A stretch of DNA of 64,000 bases from Bifidobacterium tibiigranuli. Its GTDB lineage: Bacteria; Actinomycetota; Actinomycetes; Actinomycetales; Bifidobacteriaceae. The translations under genes and the position numbers were made by a program. The DNA is taken from NCBI RefSeq assembly GCF_009371885.1, contig NZ_QLZA01000011.1, forward strand, positions 56,867 through 120,866, given 5' to 3'. This document shows positions 1 through 8,333 of the stretch, one piece after another (position 1 is the first letter of the stretch; every line of letters starts with the position of its first letter). The notes beneath the pieces are model-generated. The model worked only from the letters and a program-made list of their open reading frames with translations. It did not search any database and was not told the origin of the DNA.

Positions 1-951
1 CATGCGCTTGGCCGCCTCGATGAAGGCGTTGGCGTCATGAATCTGCGAGCCGATATGCGAGTGGATGCCGACGAGTTCGAGATCGTCGCTCAGCCCGGCA
101 ATCGTCGCGAGCACAGCATGCGCGGGGCCATCCGCCACCGCCTGCATCGCGTCGGCGAGCGCACGGTCCGTGGCTGAGACCTCGTTGCCGTGCAGGTCGT
201 AGGGGTAGCGCACGTCGTACTGCAGCTGGCGTTCCTGCGAGTCTTGAGGCTCTTGTGATTCAGTTGCCTGTTGCTGCGCCGCTGTATCCTGCCGTTTCGG
301 CATAATGCGGGCGTTCGTCACGGCGGGCGTGGCGGCGGCGATCATATCGTCCAGAATGCCGAGCACTGCGGTCGGCGTGCCGGCCGGCAGCAGCGCCACG
401 CCGAATTTCTGGTCTTCGTGCGCCGTGGAAATATACTCATGCCCGCCTGCGTGGATGCCGGATGTGACGCGCAGCATGACCTTGGCGCGTTTGCCGAGCT
501 TGTGTGCGATGGCAGCGATGCGGGCAGGCTCGCCCGGCTCGTCGACGACGATTTTGGCGAAGCCCTGCTCGACGGCGAGCGCGATCTCCTCGTCGGACTT
601 GTTGTTGCCGTGCAGCACCAGCCGCCGGCCTGGAACCCCTGCGGCCAAAGCGATGCGCATTTCGCCTATCGAACACGTATCAACGAACATGCCCGCCTGG
701 GCCACGATGCGCACGACTTCCTTGGACAGGAAAGCCTTGCCTGCGTAGCTCGCATGGGTTGTCGTGTTGCGGAAGGCCTTCGCCGCCGCAGCGACGAAGC
801 GCCGTGCGCGCGCGGAGACCTCGTCCGTGTCCATGACATACAGTGGCGAGCCGAATTCGCCTAGCAGGGACGAGGCGGTGCGTCCGTGGAAGGTCATCTC
901 GCCGGAATCATTGATATCCGTGGCTTCGGGCCAAATCGGCGTCACGCCCAT
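1..951 (-). CDS. lysA: Diaminopimelate decarboxylase, C-terminus cut by window edge
   Basis: LysA decarboxylates meso-2,6-diaminopimelate to L-lysine with PLP, the last step of lysine synthesis, in the cytosol. The 317 visible codons start at an ATG with AAGGAG about six bases upstream and stay open to the left edge, so roughly the last third is missing. The PLP lysine lies in SYAGKAFLSK (K72), followed by DTCSIGE and, near the edge, GIHSHIGSQI. A Gln/Glu/Ser-rich stretch at about residues 215-240 interrupts the barrel, like an inserted loop. The gene is 79 bp downstream of argS on the same strand, an order known from bifidobacteria, so the two are probably co-transcribed. Confidence 0.93.
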   Translation of the reverse strand, partial: MGVTPIWPEATDINDSGEMTFHGRTASSLLGEFGSPLYVMDTDEVSARARRFVAAAAKAFRNTTTHASYAGKAFLSKEVVRIVAQAGMFVDTCSIGEMRIALAAGVPGRRLVLHGNNKSDEEIALAVEQGFAKIVVDEPGEPARIAAIAHKLGKRAKVMLRVTSGIHAGGHEYISTAHEDQKFGVALLPAGTPTAVLGILDDMIAAATPAVTNARIMPKRQDTAAQQQATESQEPQDSQERQLQYDVRYPYDLHGNEVSATDRALADAMQAVADGPAHAVLATIAGLSDDLELVGIHSHIGSQIHDANAFIEAAKRM

Positions 952-1030
952 ATGCTGCTCCTTGCTTGCTGTGTGTTGTATGTCCCGCTGTGTTGTATGT
1001 GGCCGGTTATGACTGGTCGTAGCGTAATTC

Positions 1031-2827
1031 CTACATCTGCTGCGGGGCGCTGACCCCGAGCAGATCAAGCCCCGATGCGATGACGGTGCGCACGGCGTCG
1101 TTGAGCTTGAGCCGTGCCGCGGCACGCGTCGGTTCCGGGTTCTTGGCGATGCGCAATGCCTCGCGCGCCTCCTCCGGCTCGCGCTCCTCAGGGTCGGTCA
1201 ACGCCATCGGCACGACGCGTTCGAGGTTGTACCACTTGTGATAGGCGGATGCGAGGTCCTCCAGATAATGCGCCACGCGATGCGGCGCACGCGAATCGCC
1301 CGCCTGCGCGAGCACCGAGGGCCACTGCGCGAGCGCCGCCAGCACCACTCCGTCCGCTTCGGTGTCCAAAAGGCTGAGATCCGCATTGTCCGCGCTGATT
1401 GCGGCGGCCTCGGCATTGCGCCCAACGTTGCAGGAACGCGCATGGGCATACTGCACGTAATAGACCGGATTCTCGTTGGTGTGCGAGGCAAGCAGGTCCA
1501 AATCGATGTCCACGCTTGTGTTGTAGTCGGTGCGCGCGAGCGAATACCGCGCCGCATCCACGCCGACTGCCTCAAGCAAATCGTCAATGGTGACGACGTT
1601 GCCGGCGCGCTTCGACATGCGTACGGCCTTGCCGTCCTTCATCACGTTGACCAGCTGGCCGATGAGAATCTGCATGTTCTCGCCCGGCGTGTCGCCGAAC
1701 GCCGCGCACATCGCCATCATGCGGCCGATATAGCCGTGATGGTCGGCGCCGAGCATGTAGATCGCCACGTCGGCCGGGTCCACGGCGCGGTGCCGCTTGT
1801 TCCAGTAATAGGCGATATCGGCGGCGAAGTAGGCGTAATTGCCATCCGACTTGATGATCACGCGGTCCTTGTCGTCGCCATGCTTGGTGGATGCGAACCA
1901 GGTCGCCCCGTCCTTCTCGAAGAGGTCGCCGTTTTCGCGCAAGACCGCGAAGGCCTTGTCCACCTCGCCGTCCTCGTACACGCTGTTCTCGTGGAACCAC
2001 ACGTCGAAGTTGACACGAAAATCAATCATCGACTGCTGGATTTCGGCGAACATCATCGGCACGGCGCGCTTGCGGAACTCTTCGCGCTGCTCGGAATCGC
2101 CTTCACCAAGCGCGTTGCCATCCTTGTCCACGCCGTCGTCGACGCGCGGCAGATTCAGGATATCGACGCCGTCGGCCTTGGCTTCGGCAATCACTCTGTC
2201 GGCGATTTCGTTGATATACGCGCCTTTATAGCCGTCAGCAGGCGTTTCCTCGCCGTGCGCCGCAGCGAGCAGGGATTTGGCGAAGCGGTTGATCTGCTCG
2301 CCGTGGTCGTTGAAATAATATTCGCGCACGACCTTCGCGCCGTTGGCTTCCAAAACCCTGGCCATGGAATCGCCGGTGGCCGCCCAGCGCACGCCGCCGA
2401 TGTGAATGGGCCCGGTCGGATTGGCCGAAACGAATTCGAGGTTCAGCGTCTTGCCGCTCAGATGGTCGTTGCGCCCGTATTGTGCGCCCTGCTCGAGGAC
2501 CGTGTCGACCACAGCCGCCGCCGAAGCGGAGTCGAGGGTGATGTTGATGAAGCCGGGGCCAGCGACCTCGACCGAGGCGATGCCTTCGGCATCGGACAGT
2601 TTGGCTGCGAATAACTGCGCGAGATCGCGCGGCTTCATGCCGGCCTTCTTGGCCAGTTGCATGGCGATATTCGACGACCAGTCGCCGTGGGCGCGGTCCT
2701 TCGGCCGCATCACGGCCAGCTTCTCGACCGGCGGGATCATCGCGTCATCCAGAGCGCCAGTATCAGGGCCTCCGGCCAGTTCATGGGCAATATCGCAAAT
2801 CAATGCACTCAATGCTTCGGGATTCAT
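1031..2827 (-). CDS. argS: Arginyl-tRNA synthetase
   Basis: ArgS charges tRNA-Arg with arginine in the cytosol. The 598-residue protein has the usual class I length. The N-terminal ArgS additional domain is followed by NPTGPIHIGG (HIGH-type motif, residues 142-145), and the KMSKS-type loop reads MSKRAGNVV. The C-terminal anticodon-binding helical domain ends in a short hydrophobic run. The ATG start gives the normal N-terminus. No rival gene is plausible on the other strand: the long antisense frame there has no recognisable domain. It is the first gene of the probable argS-lysA unit. Confidence 0.97.
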   Translation of the reverse strand: MNPEALSALICDIAHELAGGPDTGALDDAMIPPVEKLAVMRPKDRAHGDWSSNIAMQLAKKAGMKPRDLAQLFAAKLSDAEGIASVEVAGPGFINITLDSASAAAVVDTVLEQGAQYGRNDHLSGKTLNLEFVSANPTGPIHIGGVRWAATGDSMARVLEANGAKVVREYYFNDHGEQINRFAKSLLAAAHGEETPADGYKGAYINEIADRVIAEAKADGVDILNLPRVDDGVDKDGNALGEGDSEQREEFRKRAVPMMFAEIQQSMIDFRVNFDVWFHENSVYEDGEVDKAFAVLRENGDLFEKDGATWFASTKHGDDKDRVIIKSDGNYAYFAADIAYYWNKRHRAVDPADVAIYMLGADHHGYIGRMMAMCAAFGDTPGENMQILIGQLVNVMKDGKAVRMSKRAGNVVTIDDLLEAVGVDAARYSLARTDYNTSVDIDLDLLASHTNENPVYYVQYAHARSCNVGRNAEAAAISADNADLSLLDTEADGVVLAALAQWPSVLAQAGDSRAPHRVAHYLEDLASAYHKWYNLERVVPMALTDPEEREPEEAREALRIAKNPEPTRAAARLKLNDAVRTVIASGLDLLGVSAPQQM

Positions 2828-2876
2828 TCTTATCAGTGTAGCTAATACGGCGACAGCGGAGTTCTTTCACGTTTTT

Positions 2877-2915
2877 GGCTCACACTTTTTTGCACCCGAG
2901 GAAAAAGTGTGAGCC
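2877..2915. repeat. Palindrome with TCACACTTTTT stem, copy 1
   Basis: Two perfect 14-bp arms (GGCTCACACTTTTT at 2877-2890 and its complement at 2902-2915) with an 11-bp loop. It lies about 50 bp upstream of argS. The T/A tract inside the stem would let either strand form a terminator-like hairpin. The same stem recurs at 3008-3046, so it is better described as a repeated palindrome. Function is unknown. Confidence 0.7.
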
Positions 2916-3007
2916 AATCGCACACACCACATGGTAGCTTTGATCTGCACAAATGTTGGAATAGCAACGTTTACCGCTAGGCAAAAACGAACAACGAATG
3001 TTCGTTT

Positions 3008-3046
3008 GACTCACACTTTTTCGAGCATGACCAAAAAGTGTGAGTC
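3008..3046. repeat. Palindrome with TCACACTTTTT stem, copy 2
   Basis: Arms GACTCACACTTTTT (3008-3021) and its complement (3033-3046) are perfect over 14 bp. The stem is almost that of the hairpin at 2877-2915, with a different loop. It lies just beyond the 3' end of the GH30 gene (minus strand), so it could end that transcript. Between the two hairpins, ACGAAC and GTTCGT arms form another short inverted repeat around 2987-3006. Confidence 0.65.
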
Positions 3047-3069
3047 GCATTGCAGAACACCACTAAATC

Positions 3070-4671
3070 TCAACGCTCCCACACCAGTGTGCTCAGCGAG
3101 CGCGGGGGTAGTTCGACCGGCCACAGCTCGCCTTCGGCCTGCACAGCGATGCGGCACGGGGCTGCGTCGCCGTTATTGACCACAAGCACCAGATGATTGC
3201 TCGGCGTAAGAAAAGCCACATGCTGCACGTCGGGCATATCGCGCGAAGCAGCACTGCCTACGCACTGCGAGCCGACCGGCACGAAACGGCCGAAATGGCC
3301 GATCACATAGTAATCCGCGTTCTTGGTGACCGCGCCGTTTGCACGATCGACTGTGAGCAGCCCGCGGTTTTGCGAATGCTGGCGGTCATGGCGCAGATAG
3401 TAGTAATCCGGGCCGCCGCTCGTATCCAGCGCGACGTTCCACAGCACCACGCATTGCGCCCAGTTGCGCAGCATCGCGATGACGCGGCTGCTCATGCGCA
3501 GCAAGGCCGCCTCCCAATTGCGCGGCCCCCAGTCGCCGCCCGAAGCCTCGGTAACCCAGATGCCTTTGCTCGGCCAGCACTCGTGAATCCGGCTCATCGT
3601 GGATGACGCCCCGCCGTAGTAATGCCACGCCGACCCGGCCACGGCCCGCAAGGCATCGTCGTGTGCGTAGAGCCTTTTCACGAACGCGCCGTCGGGATAG
3701 CGCCCGGTCGAATAGTTGTGATCCCAGCACATGATATTGATTTCACCCAAGCCCTCTGCACGTAGCCGGGGCGCGAGATAATCGGCGATGAACACGGCCT
3801 GTTCCTCGGGGCTCATCGCCATCGAAGGCCATATCGCCTGCGCATTATCCGGCTCGTTGACCGGCGTGAGACCGAACACGTCGAGGCCACGATCGCGGTA
3901 CAGCCGCACGAACGCCGCCAGATAGCGGGCGTAAGCATCGTAATACGACCGACGCAAGCGTCCGACGCGGTGCGGCCAAGCCCAACGCCGGCCCAAGACG
4001 CTGAGATTCGTTTTCATCCACCACGGAGCGCTCCACGGCGAGGCGATGATGCGCAGGCCTTGCCGCTGCTGCGGCGCTGCGTCTCGTGTTGCAGCCCGCG
4101 CTGCTGTCCGTATCGCAGTCCGCACCACTGTCGGACCGGCACCTTGCCGCGCATTCTGTCGCCCATTCTCCTGTTCCACGCCACGTTCCATGCCTCGCAA
4201 TGATGCAGCCTGAGCCGCCTTGAGCATCGGCAGAATCCGCTGCTCTTCCGGACCGAATTGCAGCGAGCGCAGCCGTCTGTCAGGCCATCGGCGCACGAAT
4301 GAGTATGGCCGCGTCACATGATCGGAGGGCCCAATCGGCTGGCGCAGCATCGACAGCCCGATGCCCTCAACCGGGTCGAACAGGTCACGAATCATCTGGT
4401 CCGGTTCTGCGACCGCATGCGCCCACAAGTCAGCGGTCGCCTCGGTTATCGACGCTCCGAAGCCGTCAATCCGCTGCCGAAGATTTGCCGCATCCACCAC
4501 GATTCGGGGCAACGAATCCACCGGTGCCCAAGCTGTTGCTGTTGTCGATTCGGCCGATGACCTCTCAGATACCGGCGCGGCCTCCCCCGGCACTTCAACT
4601 TCCTCCATGCAGTGCAGCAGGCCCGAGTCATCATCCCTAGCCTGAGTAACAACCATCCGCATGCCATTCAT
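3070..4671 (-). CDS. Glycoside hydrolase family 30 enzyme
   Basis: A retaining GH30 glycosidase, the clan GH-A family that holds glucosylceramidase, beta-glucosidase, beta-xylosidase and endo-beta-1,6-glucanase. The fold starts at RQRIDGFGASITEA. The acid/base Glu lies in TPVNEPD and the nucleophile in VTEASGG, and SPWSAPWWMK is the usual strand motif between them. No signal peptide is visible, so it probably acts on imported oligosaccharides. An Arg/Gln/Ala-rich insert of about 50 residues sits just before the SPWSAPWW strand. The start is uncertain: a GTG at 4692 lies inside an inverted repeat, so I chose the ATG at 4671. No Shine-Dalgarno is obvious for either. Substrate cannot be read from sequence. 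Confidence 0.85.
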   Translation of the reverse strand: MNGMRMVVTQARDDDSGLLHCMEEVEVPGEAAPVSERSSAESTTATAWAPVDSLPRIVVDAANLRQRIDGFGASITEATADLWAHAVAEPDQMIRDLFDPVEGIGLSMLRQPIGPSDHVTRPYSFVRRWPDRRLRSLQFGPEEQRILPMLKAAQAASLRGMERGVEQENGRQNARQGAGPTVVRTAIRTAARAATRDAAPQQRQGLRIIASPWSAPWWMKTNLSVLGRRWAWPHRVGRLRRSYYDAYARYLAAFVRLYRDRGLDVFGLTPVNEPDNAQAIWPSMAMSPEEQAVFIADYLAPRLRAEGLGEINIMCWDHNYSTGRYPDGAFVKRLYAHDDALRAVAGSAWHYYGGASSTMSRIHECWPSKGIWVTEASGGDWGPRNWEAALLRMSSRVIAMLRNWAQCVVLWNVALDTSGGPDYYYLRHDRQHSQNRGLLTVDRANGAVTKNADYYVIGHFGRFVPVGSQCVGSAASRDMPDVQHVAFLTPSNHLVLVVNNGDAAPCRIAVQAEGELWPVELPPRSLSTLVWER

Positions 4672-4684
4672 AGCCCAAGCATAC

Positions 4685-4713
4685 GAACGCACGCCTACAG
4701 TGCGCGTGCGTTC
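4685..4713. promoter_or_regulatory. 10-bp inverted repeat upstream of the GH30 gene
   Basis: GAACGCACGC (4685-4694) and its exact complement (4704-4713) are separated by 9 bp, directly before the most likely start of the GH30 gene. Size and position fit a repressor operator. No dedicated regulator gene is adjacent. Confidence 0.45.
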
Positions 4714-4750
4714 ACACTGCGTGAATGCACTGTCCGCCGCTCACTCATCA

Positions 4751-5208
4751 TTCATTAGGCTGATTTCGGTGCGAAAATGCCTTTGCATGGTTTTGCCAAA
4801 TATCGCCGCATTCCGAAAACTGCTGGAATTTCAACGATTTTGCGAGGAACGAGACGAGCAGATACTCGATGGCTATTTTGCGAAAGGCCTAATGAACGAA
4901 AAAAGCACCTAACGAACGTAGTTGCGCGGCGGTTAGCGGCGGATAGCCGCGCTTGCTACGATATTTCCTGATGGTTTCATAGGGAATGCGAATATCCATC
5001 TGGGTTTCCTGTTTGGGTGCGGCTATCGGGACGCAAAAGATCGTGTTGCTGCGTTCATTAGGTGCTTTTTTCGTTCATTAGGCTCTTTGCAAAGTAGACG
5101 ACGAAATCAGCTAACACCACTTTGCTGGAATACCAACGTTTCCGACCCCTGACTGTTGCGTACTGCGGCGAGTGAGTCAGCGCAATTCATCCAAATGGGC
5201 CTAATGAA
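4751..5208. repeat. Nested inverted-repeat element built on TTCATTAGGC, MITE-like
   Basis: A 700-bp gap between the GH30 and ridA genes. Its core has two 32-bp arms (4887-4918 and 5052-5083) that are inverted copies with one mismatch. The similarity continues weakly outward through TTTGC. The motif TTCATTAGG(C/T) occurs six times: 4751, within each arm twice (one copy imperfect), and inverted at 5199-5208, so inverted pairs are nested. About 130 bp of different sequence lies between the core arms. The shape is that of a miniature inverted-repeat element. I could not identify a target-site duplication. Confidence 0.6.
4889..4999 (-). CDS. Possible 36-residue ORF inside the inverted-repeat element
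   Basis: The reading frame starts MDIRIPYETIRKYRSK, continues RGYPPLTAAQL, and terminates inside the left arm of the repeat. It is basic and looks like a fragment of a DNA-binding or transposition protein, but I do not recognise it. No convincing ribosome-binding site precedes it. It may be a remnant carried by the element. Confidence 0.2.
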   Translation of the reverse strand: MDIRIPYETIRKYRSKRGYPPLTAAQLRSLGAFFVH

Positions 5209-5220
5209 TTTTCGAAGAGA

Positions 5221-5338
5221 CTGCAGCGCATACACATTACAGATCGTACAAGCCAACGGAGGCTTTCGCGTTGCGGCGGAGCGAAGGCCATACCCCTAGC
5301 AAACCGTACGATCTTCATACAAATACACCGCAACGCAG
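5221..5338. repeat. Large imperfect palindrome downstream of ridA
   Basis: Nested arms fold this stretch into one long imperfect hairpin: AGATCGTAC at 5241-5249 with its exact complement at 5306-5314, and GGCTTTCGC at 5261-5269 with GCGAAGGCC at 5281-5289. Weaker pairing reaches CTGC/GCAG at the ends. It lies about 60 bp beyond the ridA stop codon and could be a terminator, a 3'UTR structure or another repeat family. Confidence 0.45.
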
Positions 5339-5397
5339 AACAGCCTAGATACCAGGCGACACCAAGTGAGGAGTCTAAGCAGCCTCCCCCCAAAAGA

Positions 5398-5787
5398 TCA
5401 CGCAATTGCGATGGCATCGATCTCGACCAGCGCACCCTTGGGAATCGAGTTGCCGCCGAAGGCAACGCGGGCGGGCTTGACCGCGCCGGTGAAGCACTGC
5501 GCGTATTGCTTGTCGACCTCTGAAAAGTCCTCGACGTTGGCGAGATATATCGTGGCGCGCACGACGCGGCTGACGTCCGAGCCGGCTTCCTTCAATATGG
5601 CGGCGATGTTCTTCAACGACTGCGTGGCCTGTTCGGCGGCGCTCGCGCCCGCCAGTTCGCCCGTGGCTGGGTCGATGCCGAGCTGGCCCGAGACGAATAC
5701 GAATCCGTTGGCCTTCACCGCCTGGCTGTATGCCCCCAAGGCGGCTGGTGCGGATGCGGTCGCTACTGCTTCGATGGCGTCACTCAT
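5398..5787 (-). CDS. ridA: RidA-family enamine/imine deaminase
   Basis: RidA hydrolyses the reactive enamine/imine intermediates (such as 2-aminoacrylate) released by PLP enzymes, in the cytosol as a trimer. The 129-residue product is of normal length. It has SQAVKANGFVFVSGQ near the N-terminus and the conserved Arg in KPARVAFGG (R107), followed by VEIDAIAIA at the end. The ATG is preceded by GAGGGAA at good spacing; longer in-frame starts upstream lack a site. It is transcribed away from the repeat cluster and appears monocistronic. Confidence 0.92.
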   Translation of the reverse strand: MSDAIEAVATASAPAALGAYSQAVKANGFVFVSGQLGIDPATGELAGASAAEQATQSLKNIAAILKEAGSDVSRVVRATIYLANVEDFSEVDKQYAQCFTGAVKPARVAFGGNSIPKGALVEIDAIAIA

Positions 5788-5956
5788 GTGCTGTTCCCTC
5801 GTTTCCTTCGATGAATCCTCAACGTATATGTGTGCCGCGCGGCCCGGGTGGGCTGGTGGGCACTGTGTTCTGGACACAATGACCAATATAGACGCCCGAT
5901 GTCACCGAAGGCATACTGGGCAGAAGCCAAGTGCCATGAACCTCAAGCTCATGCAA

Positions 5957-6004
5957 AGAAAAACATCGCAGGCCCCCGCCCATAAGGACAGAGACCTGCG
6001 ATGT
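5957..6004 (-). terminator. Rho-independent terminator of the GlsB-type gene
   Basis: ACATCGCAGG (5963-5972) pairs perfectly with CCTGCGATGT (5995-6004). Read on the minus strand, the hairpin is followed by a T-run (5957-5962). It lies 90 bp after the stop codon of the gene ending at 6094. Confidence 0.75.
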
Positions 6005-6093
6005 ACAAGGCGAGCGAACGGCTATATTCGTTCAACAGTCGATATTCAATAATTGGCATTCAACAGTCGGCATTCAGCTGCCGATAATCACGC

Positions 6094-6345
6094 CTATTTA
6101 TTGACCTTGCCCACGATGAACGAGACAATCAGCACGATAATCACCGCACCTACTATGGCAGGGATAATCGCTATTCCAGCCGCCTGCGGACCCCAAGAAC
6201 CAAGAAGCGCTTGGCCGAGGGACGAACCCACAAGGCCGGCAACGATATTCGCAATCCAACCCATCGACTTGCCCTTGCTGGTGATGGCTCCTGCGATAGC
6301 ACCAATGATGGCTCCTACAATGAGCACCCATATCCAATGCAACAT
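6094..6345 (-). CDS. GlsB/YeaQ/YmgE family small membrane protein
   Basis: This 83-residue protein is almost entirely hydrophobic and Gly-rich, with three membrane segments (about residues 3-22, 30-48 and 56-79). The pattern GAIIGAIAGAITSKGKSMGW at the N-terminus is that of the transglycosylase-associated/GlsB family. Members are often stress-induced, but the molecular role is not established. It ends with a basic VGKVNK tail. It stands alone with its own terminator at 5957-6004. Confidence 0.85.
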   Translation of the reverse strand: MLHWIWVLIVGAIIGAIAGAITSKGKSMGWIANIVAGLVGSSLGQALLGSWGPQAAGIAIIPAIVGAVIIVLIVSFIVGKVNK

Positions 6346-6504
6346 GATCAGACCTGCTTTCTCTCAATGGCGTAACTGCTTGTGACGCTTGCAATTTTAC
6401 CCGAGAGCAAAAGGTCGTGCGGGTCCGTTCTTAGCGAAAAAGCCTGGTTGCAAGTTGCGCTTCGTCCGCACAGTGCATCATCTGCACAACGCACCATCCG
6501 CACA

Positions 6505-7104
6505 TCACCTCGCGGCACGCCACTGCGCTGCGGCTATCAGCCGCACCACGCCGTCATGGTATTCGTCAATCAGCGGGAAGTAATCGCACCTCGTCGTGCA
6601 CACGACCTTCATTCCGCACTTTTTCATGACGCGCCCGGACTGCGGATTCGCCGCGTAATGGCCTCCCCACACGCCTTCGGCATGCAGCGTGTCGAAGGCG
6701 AATGCAAGCACCGCGTTCAGCGCCTCGGGCATGTAGCCCTTGCCCCAGAACGGCCGGCCAATCCAATAGCCCAGTTCCTTCGCATTGCGCAACGCCTCGC
6801 CATACTTCGCCGTGAGCTCGGCATCGGCGGTGATCGGATCGGCAATGTAATGGCTGACCGGCTTCAGCGCGATGCTGCCGACCGGCTCGCCGTAATCCTT
6901 GATGGTGATGGCCCAATTCCCGTCGACCGCAAGAACATTCTTGATGACGGACATGCTGTCTTCGACGCTCGTATGTGGCGGCCACCCGCAGCGCGGCCCG
7001 ATTTCCGGATCGCTGGCGTAGCGGAACAGCGCCTCGGCTTCGGCCCGGTCGTCGGTTTTCCAAGGGCGCAGCAGCAAGCGCTCGGTTTCGATTGTGCTAT
7101 TCAT
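6505..7104 (-). CDS. GNAT acetyltransferase, RimJ/RimL type
   Basis: The 199-residue protein opens with TERLLLRPWKTDD, the typical start of RimJ/RimL-like N-acetyltransferases. The acetyl-CoA-binding motif A follows as RPFWGKGYMPEALNAVLAFA. The acceptor may be an N-terminal amine or a small molecule; it cannot be read from sequence. The gene lies 20 bp downstream of the methyltransferase gene on the same strand, so the two are probably co-transcribed. Confidence 0.85.
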   Translation of the reverse strand: MNSTIETERLLLRPWKTDDRAEAEALFRYASDPEIGPRCGWPPHTSVEDSMSVIKNVLAVDGNWAITIKDYGEPVGSIALKPVSHYIADPITADAELTAKYGEALRNAKELGYWIGRPFWGKGYMPEALNAVLAFAFDTLHAEGVWGGHYAANPQSGRVMKKCGMKVVCTTRCDYFPLIDEYHDGVVRLIAAAQWRAAR

Positions 7105-7124
7105 GCCCGCATCCTATCGCAAAC

Positions 7125-8015
7125 TCAAGCAACTGGAACGTGCACGCGGTATTCGAAAGTCCATGCGACGCGGGCATGCTCGGACGTCAAAGCGAACTCC
7201 GGCGATGCAGGATCCATGAGATTGCACAGTTTCGCCCAATCGCCGTCGTCCAATGCAGCCCGGGCGAATGCACCGTGGAAGCACGCGAAGTCCTGCAGCA
7301 CATATTCCTGCACCGCTTCGGGCAGTGGCGCACGGAACTCGACGGAGTCGGCCCAACTGTCAGTCAACGTCAGCCCAGGAAGGGCGCCGCTTGGCCATGT
7401 GTCGCCGCCATCGGCTCCCTGCGACGACCAACGGGCCATGCCTGTTTCAACTGCCGCCGCCACTCGCTCGGCGAATATGGGATCGGCAGCCGGAATCCAG
7501 TCGAGCGCAGTCGTCCACCGCAGCACGAGCCGGCCTCCCGGGCGCAGCACGCGCCGCACTTCCGGCAGCATGTCCGGCTGCCAGAAATTGCCTATCCAGA
7601 CCATGTCAAATGAGCTGTCTGGATAGGGCAGCTGCTGTGTGGCATCAATGCAATCAAGCCGCAGGCCAGCTGCCGGGCCACAAGACTCGGCTGCCTCGAT
7701 CATCGCAGGATTGGCATCGGCAGCCGTAACGCTTGCGGCACCTGCCGCCAGTACGATACGGCTGATCATCGCAGACCCGCAGGCAAGGTCAAGCACCTTC
7801 GCGTGTGTGGCACCTGCCCTCCTTGCCGAGCCAAGCGTGGAGTCAGCGCATGCCATTGCCGCAAGGGCGAGCCTCGCCGGGTAGGTCGCGGCACGCTGCG
7901 CCGGATTTCCCGCTCTGTCAGGCGTCGAGGCCGCTTCGGCTAGTCGCGAGTGATCGATGAGCTGAAGTTTTTCGCGGACATCCATCAAGGTGGGGAGCTG
8001 CGGCTCATCGGTCAT
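7125..8015 (-). CDS. Class I SAM-dependent methyltransferase
   Basis: A Rossmann-fold methyltransferase of 296 residues. Motif I reads KVLDLACGSAMISR (SAM binding). The acidic motif II is SVTAADANPAMIE, and post-motif residues SFDMVWIGNFWQ and RRVLRPGGRLVLRW complete the UbiE/Methyltransf_11 pattern. The ATG at 8015 has AAAAGGA at good spacing and is preferred over the in-frame ATG 45 bp upstream. Substrate unknown. It is followed after 20 bp by the GNAT gene. Confidence 0.85.
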   Translation of the reverse strand: MTDEPQLPTLMDVREKLQLIDHSRLAEAASTPDRAGNPAQRAATYPARLALAAMACADSTLGSARRAGATHAKVLDLACGSAMISRIVLAAGAASVTAADANPAMIEAAESCGPAAGLRLDCIDATQQLPYPDSSFDMVWIGNFWQPDMLPEVRRVLRPGGRLVLRWTTALDWIPAADPIFAERVAAAVETGMARWSSQGADGGDTWPSGALPGLTLTDSWADSVEFRAPLPEAVQEYVLQDFACFHGAFARAALDDGDWAKLCNLMDPASPEFALTSEHARVAWTFEYRVHVPVA

Positions 8016-8333
8016 ACTGCCGTCCTTTTCGCTGGGCCTTGTGGCTTTCGTGCGCTGCATTGCGTTGTGTTGCGTTGTTTCATGATATTGTACTATGCCA
8101 TCTCGGGCCTGTTCGCTGCCATGATGCTGCCATGAGTGGTTGTGCAGCGCGGAGACGGCTTGCTCGATTCGTCATAGTCGCACTGTCCATGTCCGGACAG
8201 ACCATGTAGCCATATTCCCAGCCAAAAGCATGCTGGTTGCAATGCTGGTGACGAAGGCAACGCCACCGGAATCAGAACGCTATCAACCGCAATCACAAAC
8301 CGCTATCGAGCCGCAATGCATAGGAGCCTAACC

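Noticed and set aside
1238..2614. 458-codon open frame opposite argS
   Set aside because: It lies entirely within argS on the other strand, has no recognisable domain and shows the His/Arg/Val-rich composition typical of antisense frames in GC-rich genes.
4751..5208. Intact insertion sequence
   Set aside because: Inverted ends are present but no transposase-sized frame lies between them.
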